From contig JAGTWJ010000003.1 in the NCBI GenBank assembly GCA_020064725.1, positions 1,612,001 through 1,676,000 of the forward strand: DNA of 64,000 bases. Direction: 5' to 3'. The notes under the pieces were generated by a model. That model made no database searches. It was given only the letters and a program-made list of their open reading frames with translations, and was not told where the DNA came from. Source of the stretch: Drechslerella dactyloides (Eukaryota; Ascomycota; Orbiliomycetes; Orbiliales; Orbiliaceae). This document shows positions 1 through 10,755 of this stretch, piece after piece; positions within the stretch are counted from its first letter, which is position 1, and each line of letters begins with the position of its first letter. The translations under genes were made by a program, and so were the position numbers.

Positions 1-1342
1 GCCCAATTTCGTAGGCAGAACATTCGCGAAAATGAAGGTTTCCGACTTTGTATCCGCGGATTCAGATGCGTCCAACTCGTCCTTCGACATGGTTAGAATG
101 GCACACTGGGTCCTTCGCGGGGGCGGCTTTTTGGTGGCACGTTCCAGGTTGGCTGCGAAGCTAGAGGAAACATTCGACTGAAGATTTGCGGTGGCTATCC
201 TGAGGAATATGGTGCTCGTGGAGACTTTGGAGAGATCAACAGTCTCGAGTAGGTTCTGTGACGAGCCTTGCCGAGAGATGTCCTTGAGACTGCTCGACGC
301 CGCTGGTGCAGCGAGCCTTTGCCAGAAACCTCGAAAGCCGCTGCCGACGGTATCGACGACAGTTTGTCCAAGCTTCGGCTTCTCCTTATAGTTGACGATT
401 CCCATGACATTGGCCGTGAGTTGGACGCTCTCGGAATCCACGCCAATGATTCTGAGCATCGCTCCGGTTCCTTTCTGGGACGTCGATATAGTTGATGGAA
501 GCGACAGTGGGTTGGCGGGAGACTTGTTCTTCTTCAGCGATGTGATGCAGTAATTATCGACGTATAAGTCTATCTGCTCCAATGAAACGAATGTGAGGGA
601 GGTTGCGAGAAACTGTGAGAGCGAAACCAGAGGTGGCGGGTCGGCTGGTTGTCGGTATTCAAGGAGGAAGGTCGTCATGAGATCATGTTGTGGAAGCTTT
701 GCTCTCCGTGTGAATAGCTGGTTGCCCTTCCAGTAAAACGCCATCGCCTGTGAGCCGGAGGATACGAACGGCTCCTCACACTCATCGAAGACACTGTAGA
801 AACCGACGCCGAAAGCACCTGCACACTTATATCAGTTTACCATTCTGCCCTGGCCTCAAACGAAACGGTACCCACCGATTTTGGTCTCGTCGGGATTTCC
901 TTCAGCGATTCTCTTCAGCCTCTGCCAGTCCTCTTCCCGAAACGGAATTCCGTCGTTCTTGACGAGCATGCGCTTGCACTTGCTCTTTAACATTCGCTTT
1001 AACTCTTCGTTCTTCCGTTGTGTAGCGTTCATGATACTCGTATCCGCCGAGGAGTCGAGGGAGCCTGGGCCGGCGGTCTCATATCGTATCTCCACACGCT
1101 TCGCGCTTGCGTCTGCGGCGTTCTGCAGCAGTTCTCGTAGGGTCGTATGTTCACCGGAGTATCGGGCGAGAACTTTGTCGATCTAACAGACACGAGGGTC
1201 AGCATGAACACAGACGTCGAAGACGCCATACCGGGTAGCCGCAGAGACGTACCAGAGCTCGTGTGTTAACCGTGACTGCTTCCTCATCGACTCCAGACCC
1301 AAGGGTCGACTGCCGCAGCGAGTTGTAGTCTATGACCGACAT
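1..1342 (-). CDS. Sacsin-like GHKL ATPase protein (DUF3684 type), 5' part only
   Basis: This is the N-terminal part of a large fungal protein with a Bergerat-fold (HSP90/histidine-kinase-like) ATPase domain, like the N-terminus of sacsin and NO VEIN proteins; its cellular role is unknown. I see three exons: 1253-1342, 876-1182 and 1-818 (open at the edge). The introns 1183-1252 and 819-875 have GTACGT/GTGGGT donors and TAG/CAG acceptors. The splice restores a continuous N-box around RELLQNAADA and the motif KIGAFGVGFYSVFDECEEPF, which is the nucleotide lid and G-box region. The start at 1342 (MSVIDYNSLRQ) gives the short N-terminus usual for this family. The C-terminal part, normally more than 1000 residues, lies outside the window. 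Family recognition is firm; function is not known. Confidence 0.88.
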
Positions 1343-2976
1343 GTTGAGGGAGCTTAATGCTACCAGGCGGATGTAAGTATGTCCAGTTCGCGATATCTGT
1401 TCGCTAAGAAGTATGCCGACAACTTGACTGCCGTGATTCAAGAAGAATCAAGAAATGCAAATGGTCCTGAACGAGTGCCGGTAAGATGTGGAAGATGTGG
1501 GGAGTAGAGGTGGGCGGAAGCTTTTTATGTCGGCCGAGCGCCAGTTAAAGAGAGTTGCGGCTGCTGTTGACACATCTGTCAGTGGCTGCTTTCACGAGAA
1601 TATCCGCGTGGTCACTGGCCCCGTATCCGGGCAGGAGACCGCAACTGCGGTCGTTTGCCTGCTATTGACCTGCCTATGACGCGGCCAGGGGCCTTGGACT
1701 CGGCGGATGAAGGAACTGAGCAGCTGACCGCTTACCAAAGTATAGCCAGAACTCTGCTGTCGGACAGGACTACAGCCCACGTTTTCTGTCCGAGATGGTT
1801 TGATATCGAGAGAGGTATTTTGTTTCGAGCGTCCACGGCGAAATTTCGAGAAGGCGAGACGTCGTCAGCTCCAGAGAGGGCGCGGGCCAGGGTCAATTGT
1901 CGCGTTTGCTCCAGCAACCGTCGCAGGAGAATCGATCGGATGACAAATGCTGGAGAGGAGGGAGAAGAAGGTCAGAGAAGGATTCGAGAGAGGGAGCAGG
2001 CCGGAGATGCAAGTGGAGTTTGACGGTACGGCTGGAGGGCACCGCCGCGTCTCCAGCTTTGGTTTGTGACGTTTCATATGCAAGCCTGCATGGCTCCACT
2101 CATTCGCCGCCGCCGCCGCCGTGCCACCCAGGCCAGCCAGCCCGCGAGCTGCGCCAGTCCGCCGGGGCCGCCGGCGTTTACCGACCGCGTCTGGCCTTAA
2201 CTCCGGGGGACAACCTTGCAACATGCAACAAGGCCAACGCCGACTGCCAGACACGAATTCGAGGAAGCTCTTCTGCGAATAGATAGTTTTATACCACGGA
2301 GTCGATTAGGTGGCGCTAAGCGTCTACACGAGAGCACATGGGTCGGCTCTGACTCGAGAACGGCCATATGGAAGCGGAAGGACCCTTCGGCTGGCGGACC
2401 GCAAAATGTCCCGATTTGGGCATATACGACTGCATCCAGAGAGTTTCGAAGCCAAAAGTCCGAACATTACTTTGCGCGAGATGCGTATAGGTATATATAG
2501 TATACTCTCAATTAATTAGATGAATGATCATATTAATTTAGCATCTTATTGTTATTGCAATATTGAATTTTATATCTACATTTGCGGACCTCGAGAAACT
2601 CACTCTATCAGTAACTTCGCAACTGATCAGTCTCTAAGGATTTATATGGGAGCAAAGTATAGGGTCAGCACTAGGTCTAGATTTTAGAAGCCTTTCAGCT
2701 AGTAGGTTTCTGATGCAGAATTAGTCTCGAAGCTGCCCCGAGACCAGCGTAGAATATAGAAATGCTCCTATAATATATTATAATATTTGAGAATTCATGA
2801 AATTTTGAAAGCTACCGGACCTAGCACCCCCTTATACTATAAGCAGAATGAATGCCTCCTGCATATACCATATGTGCATCGATGCATCAGGACTCATGTA
2901 CTTCAAGGATACTATATATGTATATACAATAATATAATTAACCCGCATCGCGCTTCATATACACCGCCGCTATCGA
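1343..2976. other. Intergenic, no gene seen
   Basis: This 1.6 kb lies upstream of the sacsin-like gene and downstream of TRS120. It becomes A/T-rich from about 2490 to 2960. Open frames on both strands lack family features or splice continuity. There is a CCG/GCC run near 2107-2122. I see no gene in it. Confidence 0.6.
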
Positions 2977-5900
2977 TCAATCGCTCGCAACAATATTACA
3001 CACCTCCCTCGCATACCAAACCTTCCGCTCCCCCCTCAACATCTCCTCCAACAGCCGCTGCTCAACCTCCAACGGCTCCCCGCCGCCATCACCGCCCTTC
3101 GGGGCCCCGCGCTCATCCGCCTCCTCATCGTACTCATCCCCCTTCACCTCCTCCACGCATCCGAGCATCTCGTACTCCCCACCCGCGATAACCACAACCC
3201 CCATCTCGACCACCCGCTCCTCACCGCCCCTCACCCACCCCAGCGAGCGCTGCAGCGTCCCGTTCACGCCCACCCGCCTCGTCATCTCCAGCCCCGGATT
3301 CACGTGTCCGCTCGCGGTGCTCCCGCCGCCGAGAAACCGCAGACACGGCAGCACCCGACATATCAACCGCACCTTCTTCACCCCGCGATTCCGCACCGTA
3401 ACGCGGACTCTGAAGAACTCGTCCGTCTTGACGCCCCATCGGCCGCGTCCCACGCTGCTAACACACGCATCCCCGCCTTCCTCCAGCGCGACGCCAACGT
3501 CGACTTCATCCGCCTTGACGACATCCACGCCCCGGCTGCCGCCCATCCGGAAATTACGACACTCGACAACCCCCTGCCGCTCCGTCCCGACCTCCTCCCA
3601 GCAGCCGCTGACTCTCGCCAGCACGGCTTCCTTGTACCAGAACCCTTCGCGCGTAACCCGCTCCACCTCCGGCGACACCTTCGTCAGCGAGATGACGTAC
3701 TGCCGTTGCGTCTTGCTAAGACTCGGTATCGGCGCCGTCGGATTCGCAACGTAGATTCGCTTCAGGGGCAAGATCAGCCGCGTCGAATGGCCGGCGGGTA
3801 TCGTATCCGTTGCTGTAAACCGCATGTCGTCGCCGCCGCCGCTGTTCTCCACGTCCTCCGCCGCGGGGTGGTAAAACATCGACACCCGCAGCGGATGCGG
3901 CCAGGAGTTCCGCACGTCGACCAGCACGAGCGCGTAGGTACTCGGCGCGACTACTTTCGTCAGCCTCGAGAACAGTTCCCGCACCTGCTCGTTGCGCTCC
4001 GGTGGCCGCGGGCCGGAGACGTCGCTGTTCGTATAATTCGGCTGTACGGGCGTCTGTGGCTGCGACGCCGAGGCTGCGAGCATCGACGAGCCGACGCCGC
4101 TCCACGGTAGGAAATCCATGCGGACGAGCTCGATCGCCGCGTTGACCGTAACTGTCACCTCCGTCTCCGTCCGTCGTGTGTACCATTTCGCTCCGGTCAT
4201 ACCGGTCCCTTCCTTCTCCCCACCCCGGCCGACGAACCCGTAGTCCAGAATCACCTTGCCACTCGTCAGCCCGGGCTTCCCCAGCACCTGCACCTGGAAG
4301 ACGCCCTTTCCACCCGGCGCAATCATAACTTCCTCATCAGCCTGCACCCACTCGAACGCCTTCTTCCGGTACAGTATAACCTCCAGCTCGTAGACCTCCG
4401 CGGGTAACCCCTGCTTCTGCGAAATCGCATTCGTCACCGGCTCCGTCGTGCTATCCACGAAGCTGATCGCTGCAAAATCCACAGGCACGCTCTCGCTCTC
4501 GTTCTTAACGTGCACGGTGAACACCTGCTTCTCGCCCTCGAGCACCATGATGGCATTCTGCGGCAAACTGGTATGCGTGATCGTCAACTTGGGCTGCGCG
4601 GGTATCACCGTGATAAGCAGCTGCTTCAAGTCCGGCCCGACGTTCGGCGGCGGAATCTGGCTCGCGCGGATCGTAGCGTTATTCGAAGCCGACGAAATGT
4701 GTGATTTCGGCCGCGGGTGGTCCAGCTTCACCGCGCCGAGGCCGACCCGCTTCACCTTGTCGTCCCCGTCGACGGGGACCATGCGCACATCGGGCACGAT
4801 GGGGAAGAACCGCTCCTTGCAGCCGTAAACTCGGATCTTCGCGCCCTGCAGCCGCATCGTCCCCGCGCTGTGCGGTATACCCGTGATTATATACGTATGC
4901 TGCCGGTACGCGCCGATGACAAGACTGGCGGGCAGCGTCTCAAACTCGACCCCCGTGACCTCGAGCGATACACTGTCCACCTGGACCTCAAAGTCGAACG
5001 GGTTCTGCAGCGTGATGAGGAAATCGACGGGCTCGGATTCGACGAGCAGCGTCTTGACCGTTGTCGAGGATAGAGATGTTACGGTGGTGTGTTTGGACGC
5101 GAACGGGTTGTAGATGAACGGGCTCTTCGAGTCCGCTGCATTTGCCAGCTCGGCCGGGGAATGCGGTATCGGCGGCTTCCAGATCTGTGACCTGCGATAG
5201 TCAGCGTTGAATATACCGACAGCTGTAAACGAAACTTACTCCATCAGCTCGACGTCTCGTAGCAGGTAGTCGTCCCAGTAGTCGGCCACCCCGCCCATAT
5301 CCTCGTCCAGCCCGCTCTTCCTCGCCAGCCCTACCGTCCTCGTAAAGTTTTCCGCCAGCTTGCCTTGCTCTCCTTTGCTCAGCTCCGTCCCCGCGATCTC
5401 CAGCAGCTTGGTCGTATACCGTAGTATCGCCTCATAGTCCGGTATCGCTTCCGTTAGGAGAATGCAGGATCGCAGAACGCCAACCTTCAAGCTTAGCCAT
5501 CCGAAGTTTCGCGCGTGGTACGAGTCTGCTAGATTCCTGCGTAGCAGCGTGTTCTTCTCGTCGTCCGTCGACGCATCTATCGCCTTTGACAGCGTATCGT
5601 GCGATATGCCGTACGCCCCGCACAGATCGTCCAGCAGCCGACTCGTCCGGACGATATCAGCTTCATCTCCGTCCAGTCCCTCCTCGCCGCCAGGAGACTG
5701 CGGGCTTCCCGGCCGCGAGGGCCCATTCCTGCTCGCGGGGCGGAACTCTTCCCCGCCTGCAACCGTAGGATGCAGCCCGGTCTCGGCAGCGCCCACAACC
5801 CTCGCTTGGATCAAGCTAGGCACCAGCAACTTGAGCAGCTCTCGTGTAACCAGTGCTTTCTTCCGCTTAAAGTCGATTCTATCCAGCACGGACGCCATGC

Positions 5901-7596
5901 CGCCCAGGATACTCGACGCATCGAGGACGGTCAAGCTGTGCAGATTTGTCGGGTACGCCTTCATGACAAGCGCTGCCACGTCCGCGCGCGTTACGCTCTT
6001 CAGCTGATGCGGCTTCCCGAGATCCGTAGGTATGGGCGTGCCCAGCACGGCGTGCGACAGGGAATGCGTATTGAACCCATGGCACTGCATCGCCACGACG
6101 AGCAGCTTGCAGAACCGCACAATCGTCTCAGATTGTACCAGCGGCGGCGCGGGTTCGTTGTTGAACGTGGCCGCGCGGCCGTACAGCCCGAGGATGGTAT
6201 TGAGCAGCTCGGGCACCATCCCGAACAGCGAGTCGTGCGTCTCGGTGAGCGCGCCGTTGAGCTTCCATTTCGTTTCCGCGAGCGGGGTGTTCGCGGGGAA
6301 AACGACAGTGGGGACCTGGATCTCCAGGCCCATGTACGCCATGATGACGAGCGAGATGCCGAAGCCTTCCAGCGCCTTGCCGTGCCACAAGTAATCGCTG
6401 TTATTCTTCGCAGCAATCGCCCCTTCGGTAAACCTGCCCAAGTATCAGTCTGCGGCCGGTGTCTAGGGACGTAGTTGAACGTACTGTCGGAACGCCTCCG
6501 TTACAAGCCCCGCCATGAGGTGGAGATTCGCAATGGCGATGCTAATCCTCGCCTTCCCCTTGACCCGTTCCCGCTCCGTCATGCTCTCCCTGCCGAACCC
6601 CGTCATGCTCAGGCGGTTGCCGACGCCGAGGTGGCCGAAGTTCGGGTGCTGGGGACTCAACCCCACGGGCATGGACATCCTCGCCATCTTGGCCGCCCTC
6701 TCGTCGCCCGAGGACGGGGCATCAATCGTCGGCAAGCCCTGCAGACTCTTCGACAGACTGGAGAACTCGTAAAGCAGCAGCGAGGAGAGGTCGCACATGA
6801 CCGTCTTGATCGATGCGGTCCCGGACTCGTACTTTGACGGCACGGGGATCGTAAGTTTAGGATACTCGGCGACGTTCGAAGACAGCTCGCCATCCTCCTT
6901 CCACAGGTGCGATACCCTCGAGAACAGGTCGTCGGATATCGGCGTGTCGAAAATGACCAACGGGAACAGCAGCGCCTTCGGATACTACACCAACCAACCG
7001 ACCAAACCAATTAACACCCCGCCCCATATTTATAGCCAACAGCGCAATCAAATACTCAATACCTGGAACATCAAGTCCTGAATCCCAGCCCGCAGCTCGG
7101 CAACGCTGTTCTTCTCCGTATAGTCGGCGATGGCGATAACCTACTCCCGCGCGCGCCCCTGCTTAGTATAAGCCCCGTACGGTCCGGCAATTGGAAGCGT
7201 GGTCCGCACCATGTAGGTCCGCCGGTGCATCTCGAGGCCGTCGAGGTACTCATGCTCGGTGTTATACGACGTCGTGAGCGCGTACACGATCTGTCCATCG
7301 GGAAACGACAATGGCGAGAACGTAGCTGCATTACACCAACGTAATAAATAATATACGAGTCAGCAGTTGGTTCTTTTATACGGTTGTGTATGTGGAAGGG
7401 TGGGAGGACCCACGAGACCGGACGTACTTCTTGCCCCTCGCGAATCGAGACTGACATCCTCCAGCCGCACCGTGTTCACCGCCTGCAGTCGCTCGACGAA
7501 TTCGTAAAACTTGGCCCGCTTGATCCGCCCGACGGGCGCGAGGAGCACGCGGATGTGCGACGGCGCGGTAAACGAGAGCGGGTCGAACGTCGGCAT
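2977..7596 (-). CDS. TRS120: TRAPP complex subunit TRS120 (HypA/TRAPPC9)
   Basis: This is the TRAPPII tethering-complex subunit Trs120 (HypA in Aspergillus), which helps activate Rab GTPases at the late Golgi. Six exons give about 1423 residues, normal for the family: 7428-7596, 7210-7325, 7063-7140, 6485-6984, 5240-6433 and 2977-5191. All phases agree. The N-terminus (MPTFDPLSFTAPSHIRVLLAP) and the motif YPKALLFPLVIFDTP after intron 3 are typical. The C-terminal half has the beta-sandwich repeats (SEPVDFLITLQNPFDFEVQ). Intron 2 (7141-7209) is 69 bases, a multiple of three, and its acceptor TAG is in frame, so an unspliced reading shows a false stop. The start at 7596 is the only good start before the conserved block. 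The gene sits upstream of nothing related; PRE5 follows on the same strand. Confidence 0.93.
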
Positions 7597-8186
7597 GCTG
7601 CAGCGTCCGTCCGTTCGACTATTCGTCCGCGTCCGCTGTGGAACGTACGTACAGGAGGTCGACGTACTCGACGCCAGCTATAGCTTGGTGGAAGTAGGTA
7701 GTGTGCCCGCGTGTAGCTGTGTAAGGGTGTGGGTAAGGTTCTATCGGTTCGGGGGATGCGGCAGGGCGATGGTGTGAATTCGCATGACGGAGGATCCAAG
7801 CTAGCTAGCTGCAGCACCGGTCCGGCGAGCGCGATGCCGTGCGATGGCGTGTGGGAGAGAGATGCGAAGGTGAGGTGCACTTCGGATGCGGTTGTCGTGC
7901 AGGGAGCTTGAGCTCCATCGACGCAAACGCCAACGCAATATGTCCTGACACGTCTATCAAAGCGGGCAGCTCCATCTCACGGCGTCCATAACCACAGGAA
8001 CTGCTCCAATGCATCGTATAACTACTAGTGTAATATGGCAGGCGCGTAATACATCAATTGGCCATGCGTACGTCATCAGAATATATTCATCCCGTCCTCG
8101 ATAGCAGCTAGATAAGCTAGCATGGGCGCGTGCACCGGCCCAGATCGATCGATAACCACCTCCACTACACGATATCTATGCAAAAC
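7597..8186. other. Intergenic between PRE5 3' end and TRS120 start
   Basis: About 590 bases hold the TRS120 promoter and the PRE5 3' flank. The palindromic stretch AAGCTAGCTAGCTGCAGC occurs at about 7798-7814. I see no coding sequence. Confidence 0.6.
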
Positions 8187-9179
8187 CTACTCCGTCGTAT
8201 CCATCGCGCTCGTCCCCTCCTGCGGGCCGAGCAGCGCGGCTAAATCATCGTCCTCGCCACCCTCCTCGCCAACCTCAACAGCGGTATCAATCCTCGCAGC
8301 CCGCTGACTGCGCGTGCCGTCTTCACCCAACAAATCCAAGAACCGCTTAACCTTCGCCCCATCGTACTGCTTCCAGTCCTCGTCGATGCCGATGACGGCA
8401 ATGCTGGTATTATCCGTCGTCAGCTCGCGGTCCTGCTGCAGCGTGTCCCGCAGGGCCTTCAACCCGTGCACGACGAGCTCGTCTCTCGACACATCGGGGA
8501 ACTCCTCAAAGTAGCGTTCGAGGTACGTTCGCGCGCTCTGACTGCGTGCACCGATTGCCGCGCCGAAATACTCCAGAATCTGCCCGCTGGGCTGGAATTC
8601 CCACAAGTGGGGGCCCGTTTCGTCGACGCCCGCGATGAGCAGGCCGACGCCGTAGGGACGTTTGCCGTAGTGCTGCGTGTTGACCTGTGCTTTGTCCGCG
8701 ATGGCGTTGACGACGCGGGCGACGGGCACGGGCCGCTTGTAGAGCAGGCGGGACGCCATGGACTGCTGCCGCATAAAGTTCGACAGGACGCGGGCGTCAG
8801 GCGAGAGGCCGGCGAGGGCGACGCCGAGGTGCTTATCGATCGGGATGATCTTTTTCTGGTAGGAACCCAGCTCCTCCGCGTTTCTCTGTAGACGCCTATT
8901 AGCTTCCAAGTCTACGGGTATATATTTGAAAAAGGATGGCGGGGGAGGGGGGTACCTTGAGGGCTACGAGGGCAACGTGGGTTTTCGAGCGCAGGCCAAC
9001 GGCCGCGGAGCCCTGCTTGATAGCTTCGAGAGCATACTCGACCTGGAATATGCGTCCCTGCGGCGAACTACACCAACCTCGTCAGCATCCACTATCGATA
9101 CGGATAGCTCCAACGGACGATACGATAGCAGGAGCTCTTACAATGTGACAGAGTCGTTATCGTAGTTGTTGCGAAACAT
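8187..9179 (-). CDS. PRE5: 20S proteasome subunit alpha (PRE5/PSMA1 class)
   Basis: This encodes an alpha-ring subunit of the 20S proteasome, part of ubiquitin-dependent protein degradation in nucleus and cytosol. The three exons are 9142-9179, 8956-9067 and 8186-relative 8187-8885; introns 9068-9141 and 8886-8955 have GTAAGA/GTACCC donors. The joined protein is about 282 residues. It starts MFRNNYDNDSVTFSPQGRIF, carries the alpha-subunit signature QVEYALEAIKQGSAAVG, and continues with RNAEELGSYQKKI and GRPYGVGLLIAG-like segments, which match the alpha-6 (Pre5) class. The C-terminus is about 40 residues longer than yeast Pre5 and is acidic (EEGGEDDD), a common feature of alpha subunits. Divergent from VPS55 with 478 bases between the starts. 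Confidence 0.94.
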
Positions 9180-9657
9180 GGCGATTGCGTCCAGCTAGCA
9201 GCGGGGCAAGACGTGATGAAGCCGGGGGGGAAGTCCAGTCGATGGCGGGGTGGTGATGGTCGAACGAGGATGAAGACGTCGGTCTACGCGGCCAGGCGTG
9301 GGCAGCTAACAAGCAGCTTGGTGGGACGTGCCGCCGGCCAGCAGTCGTGGCGGTGCAGCTGACTCAGCAGCCGTGGCTAGTGCGAGGCGCGTCATCGCCG
9401 TCCGTCAGGCCAAACAAGCGCAAACAACCCAGCCTCATCTCATCATCACCCATCCCCATACTTGTATCATCATCCGCCCTTCCACCCACGCACCCCTATC
9501 GACGGCCATCTCGACCGCCCTCATCGACCCGCCCGCCGTCCGAGACGCACGCGGATGCAGGCTCGTTAGCCGCATTATCACCCGCTACACCCACATTCCA
9601 CACCTCCAAACCTACAACCGCCGCTCGGCCGTCCGTCCTTCCGCCGCTATCGCAACC
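9180..9657. promoter_or_regulatory. Shared upstream region of PRE5 and VPS55
   Basis: The 478 bases between two divergent starts must contain both promoters. The half near VPS55 is C-rich on the + strand (about 9410-9640), a common feature of fungal leaders. No classical TATA box is obvious. A PACE-like proteasome element was not found with certainty. Confidence 0.5.
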
Positions 9658-10169
9658 ATGCCCCACGCCGGCCTCAAAACCATCATCGCCCTCTCCTTTG
9701 TACGTTGAACCAAGTCCCCCATACCCTTCCACCCCCTCTTCCCTCTTCTACGGATACCCGCCACCATATATATATATATATATATATATTGCAGTGCTAA
9801 CGGAAATAGGTCCTGGCCATCGGCTTCCTGCTCGTAATCCTCTCATCAGCCCTCTACGGCCAATACTCCCCCCTGCTAGTCGTCGCAACCTACCTCTTCG
9901 CCCCGCTGCCAAACGCAATCTGCAGCCGCTACGCATCCAGCTACAATGACGACTTCATGGACTCCGGCTCCAGCGCATCGGGCGTGCTGGACCTCGGCCG
10001 GTTTCTGACGGGGTTTCTGGTGACGATGGGCATCGCGCTGCCGGCGGTGCTGGCGCACGCGGACGTGATACAGTGGGGGGCTATGGCGATGAGTATTATC
10101 GGCGGGTTGTTGATTTATGGGACTATTATCGCGTTCACCATGTTTTTCCAGGAGGAGAGCGATTTTTAA
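9658..10169 (+). CDS. VPS55: Vacuolar protein sorting protein VPS55
   Basis: Vps55 (human OB-RGRP/LEPROT) is a small four-span membrane protein of late endosomes needed for endosome-to-vacuole traffic with Vps68. Two exons, 9658-9699 and 9810-10169, give 133 residues, close to the yeast 140. The short first exon encodes MPHAGLKTIIALSF. The acceptor AAATAG at 9804-9809 follows the branch point TGCTAAC, and the joined protein reads FVLAIGFLLVILSSALYGQY. Four hydrophobic segments fill the protein, and the loop after segment 2 (CSRYASSYNDDF) is typical. The intron holds a 24-base AT repeat. Confidence 0.94.
9766..9789. repeat. (AT)12 microsatellite in the VPS55 intron
   Basis: Twelve AT units directly precede the branch point and acceptor of the only VPS55 intron, so length changes here would alter intron size without touching the coding sequence. 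Confidence 0.95.
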
Positions 10170-10755
10170 ACAACATCCCCTGGCATGATGGTTGCAGCGT
10201 AGGCGTGCTACGTTCCTTGTTCTTTTATATACAGAGTGGGTAGGGTGGGTGGGTTGGTGGGTAGGTGGGTAGGTGGGTAGATTGGTCGATTGGGAGGCAG
10301 TTAGCACACATCATTTATCTGTATCTTCATCGTATCTTTTCGTCTTTCCTTGTCAAGCATGCATTGTACCGTCTTGCTTCTTATCTCATTTCTGGATTCC
10401 TTTGTATGATTTATATTCATCACGACGCCGTCCAGCTAGCCGTTCGCTCGTCGCCGCATGCATGTTCTTTTATCATATAGTCATTACCAGGCGTTAATCG
10501 GCTCCTTCACGCCTTGAATCACACATCGTGCACATCATCTCATATTATATTATACTGGTCTCGCAAGCCAAACCCACAGTGTAAAGGGAGGGTCTTCATG
10601 GTTTACGGGACCATATTATACCACAGTTCATCAGCACGGTATAGTATAAGAGTATTGTCGGAGAGGTGATCGCTATCCATTCCTGCTAAATCTATATCCC
10701 ATATATACAAAATACCTACTACACATCAGTCTCGCGCTACACCCGAACAACACCG
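10170..10755. other. Intergenic between convergent VPS55 and ABZ1
   Basis: 586 bases of 3' flanks. It contains the G-rich tract at 10238-10280 and A/T-rich sequence near ABZ1. No gene is seen. Confidence 0.6.
10238..10280 (+). repeat. G-rich tract with G-quadruplex pattern in VPS55 3' flank
   Basis: The + strand reads GGG-TA-GGG-T-GGG-T-GGG at 10238-10253 and continues with GGTGGGTA-type repeats to about 10280. Four G3 runs with loops of 1-2 bases fit the canonical quadruplex pattern. It lies 70-110 bases after the VPS55 stop, in the likely 3' UTR. Confidence 0.85.

Noticed and set aside
1655..2286. Open frames of 120-130 residues upstream of the sacsin-like gene
   Set aside because: Low-complexity, overlapping on both strands, no splice or family support.
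3304..4110. 268-residue open frame antisense to TRS120
   Set aside because: Antisense shadow with His/Arg/Pro-rich composition.
5599..6474. 291-residue open frame antisense to TRS120
   Set aside because: Antisense shadow; TRS120 exon 5 is conserved on the other strand.
7141..7143. Apparent premature stop in TRS120
   Set aside because: It is the acceptor TAG of a well-formed 69-base intron; removing it restores the conserved sequence.
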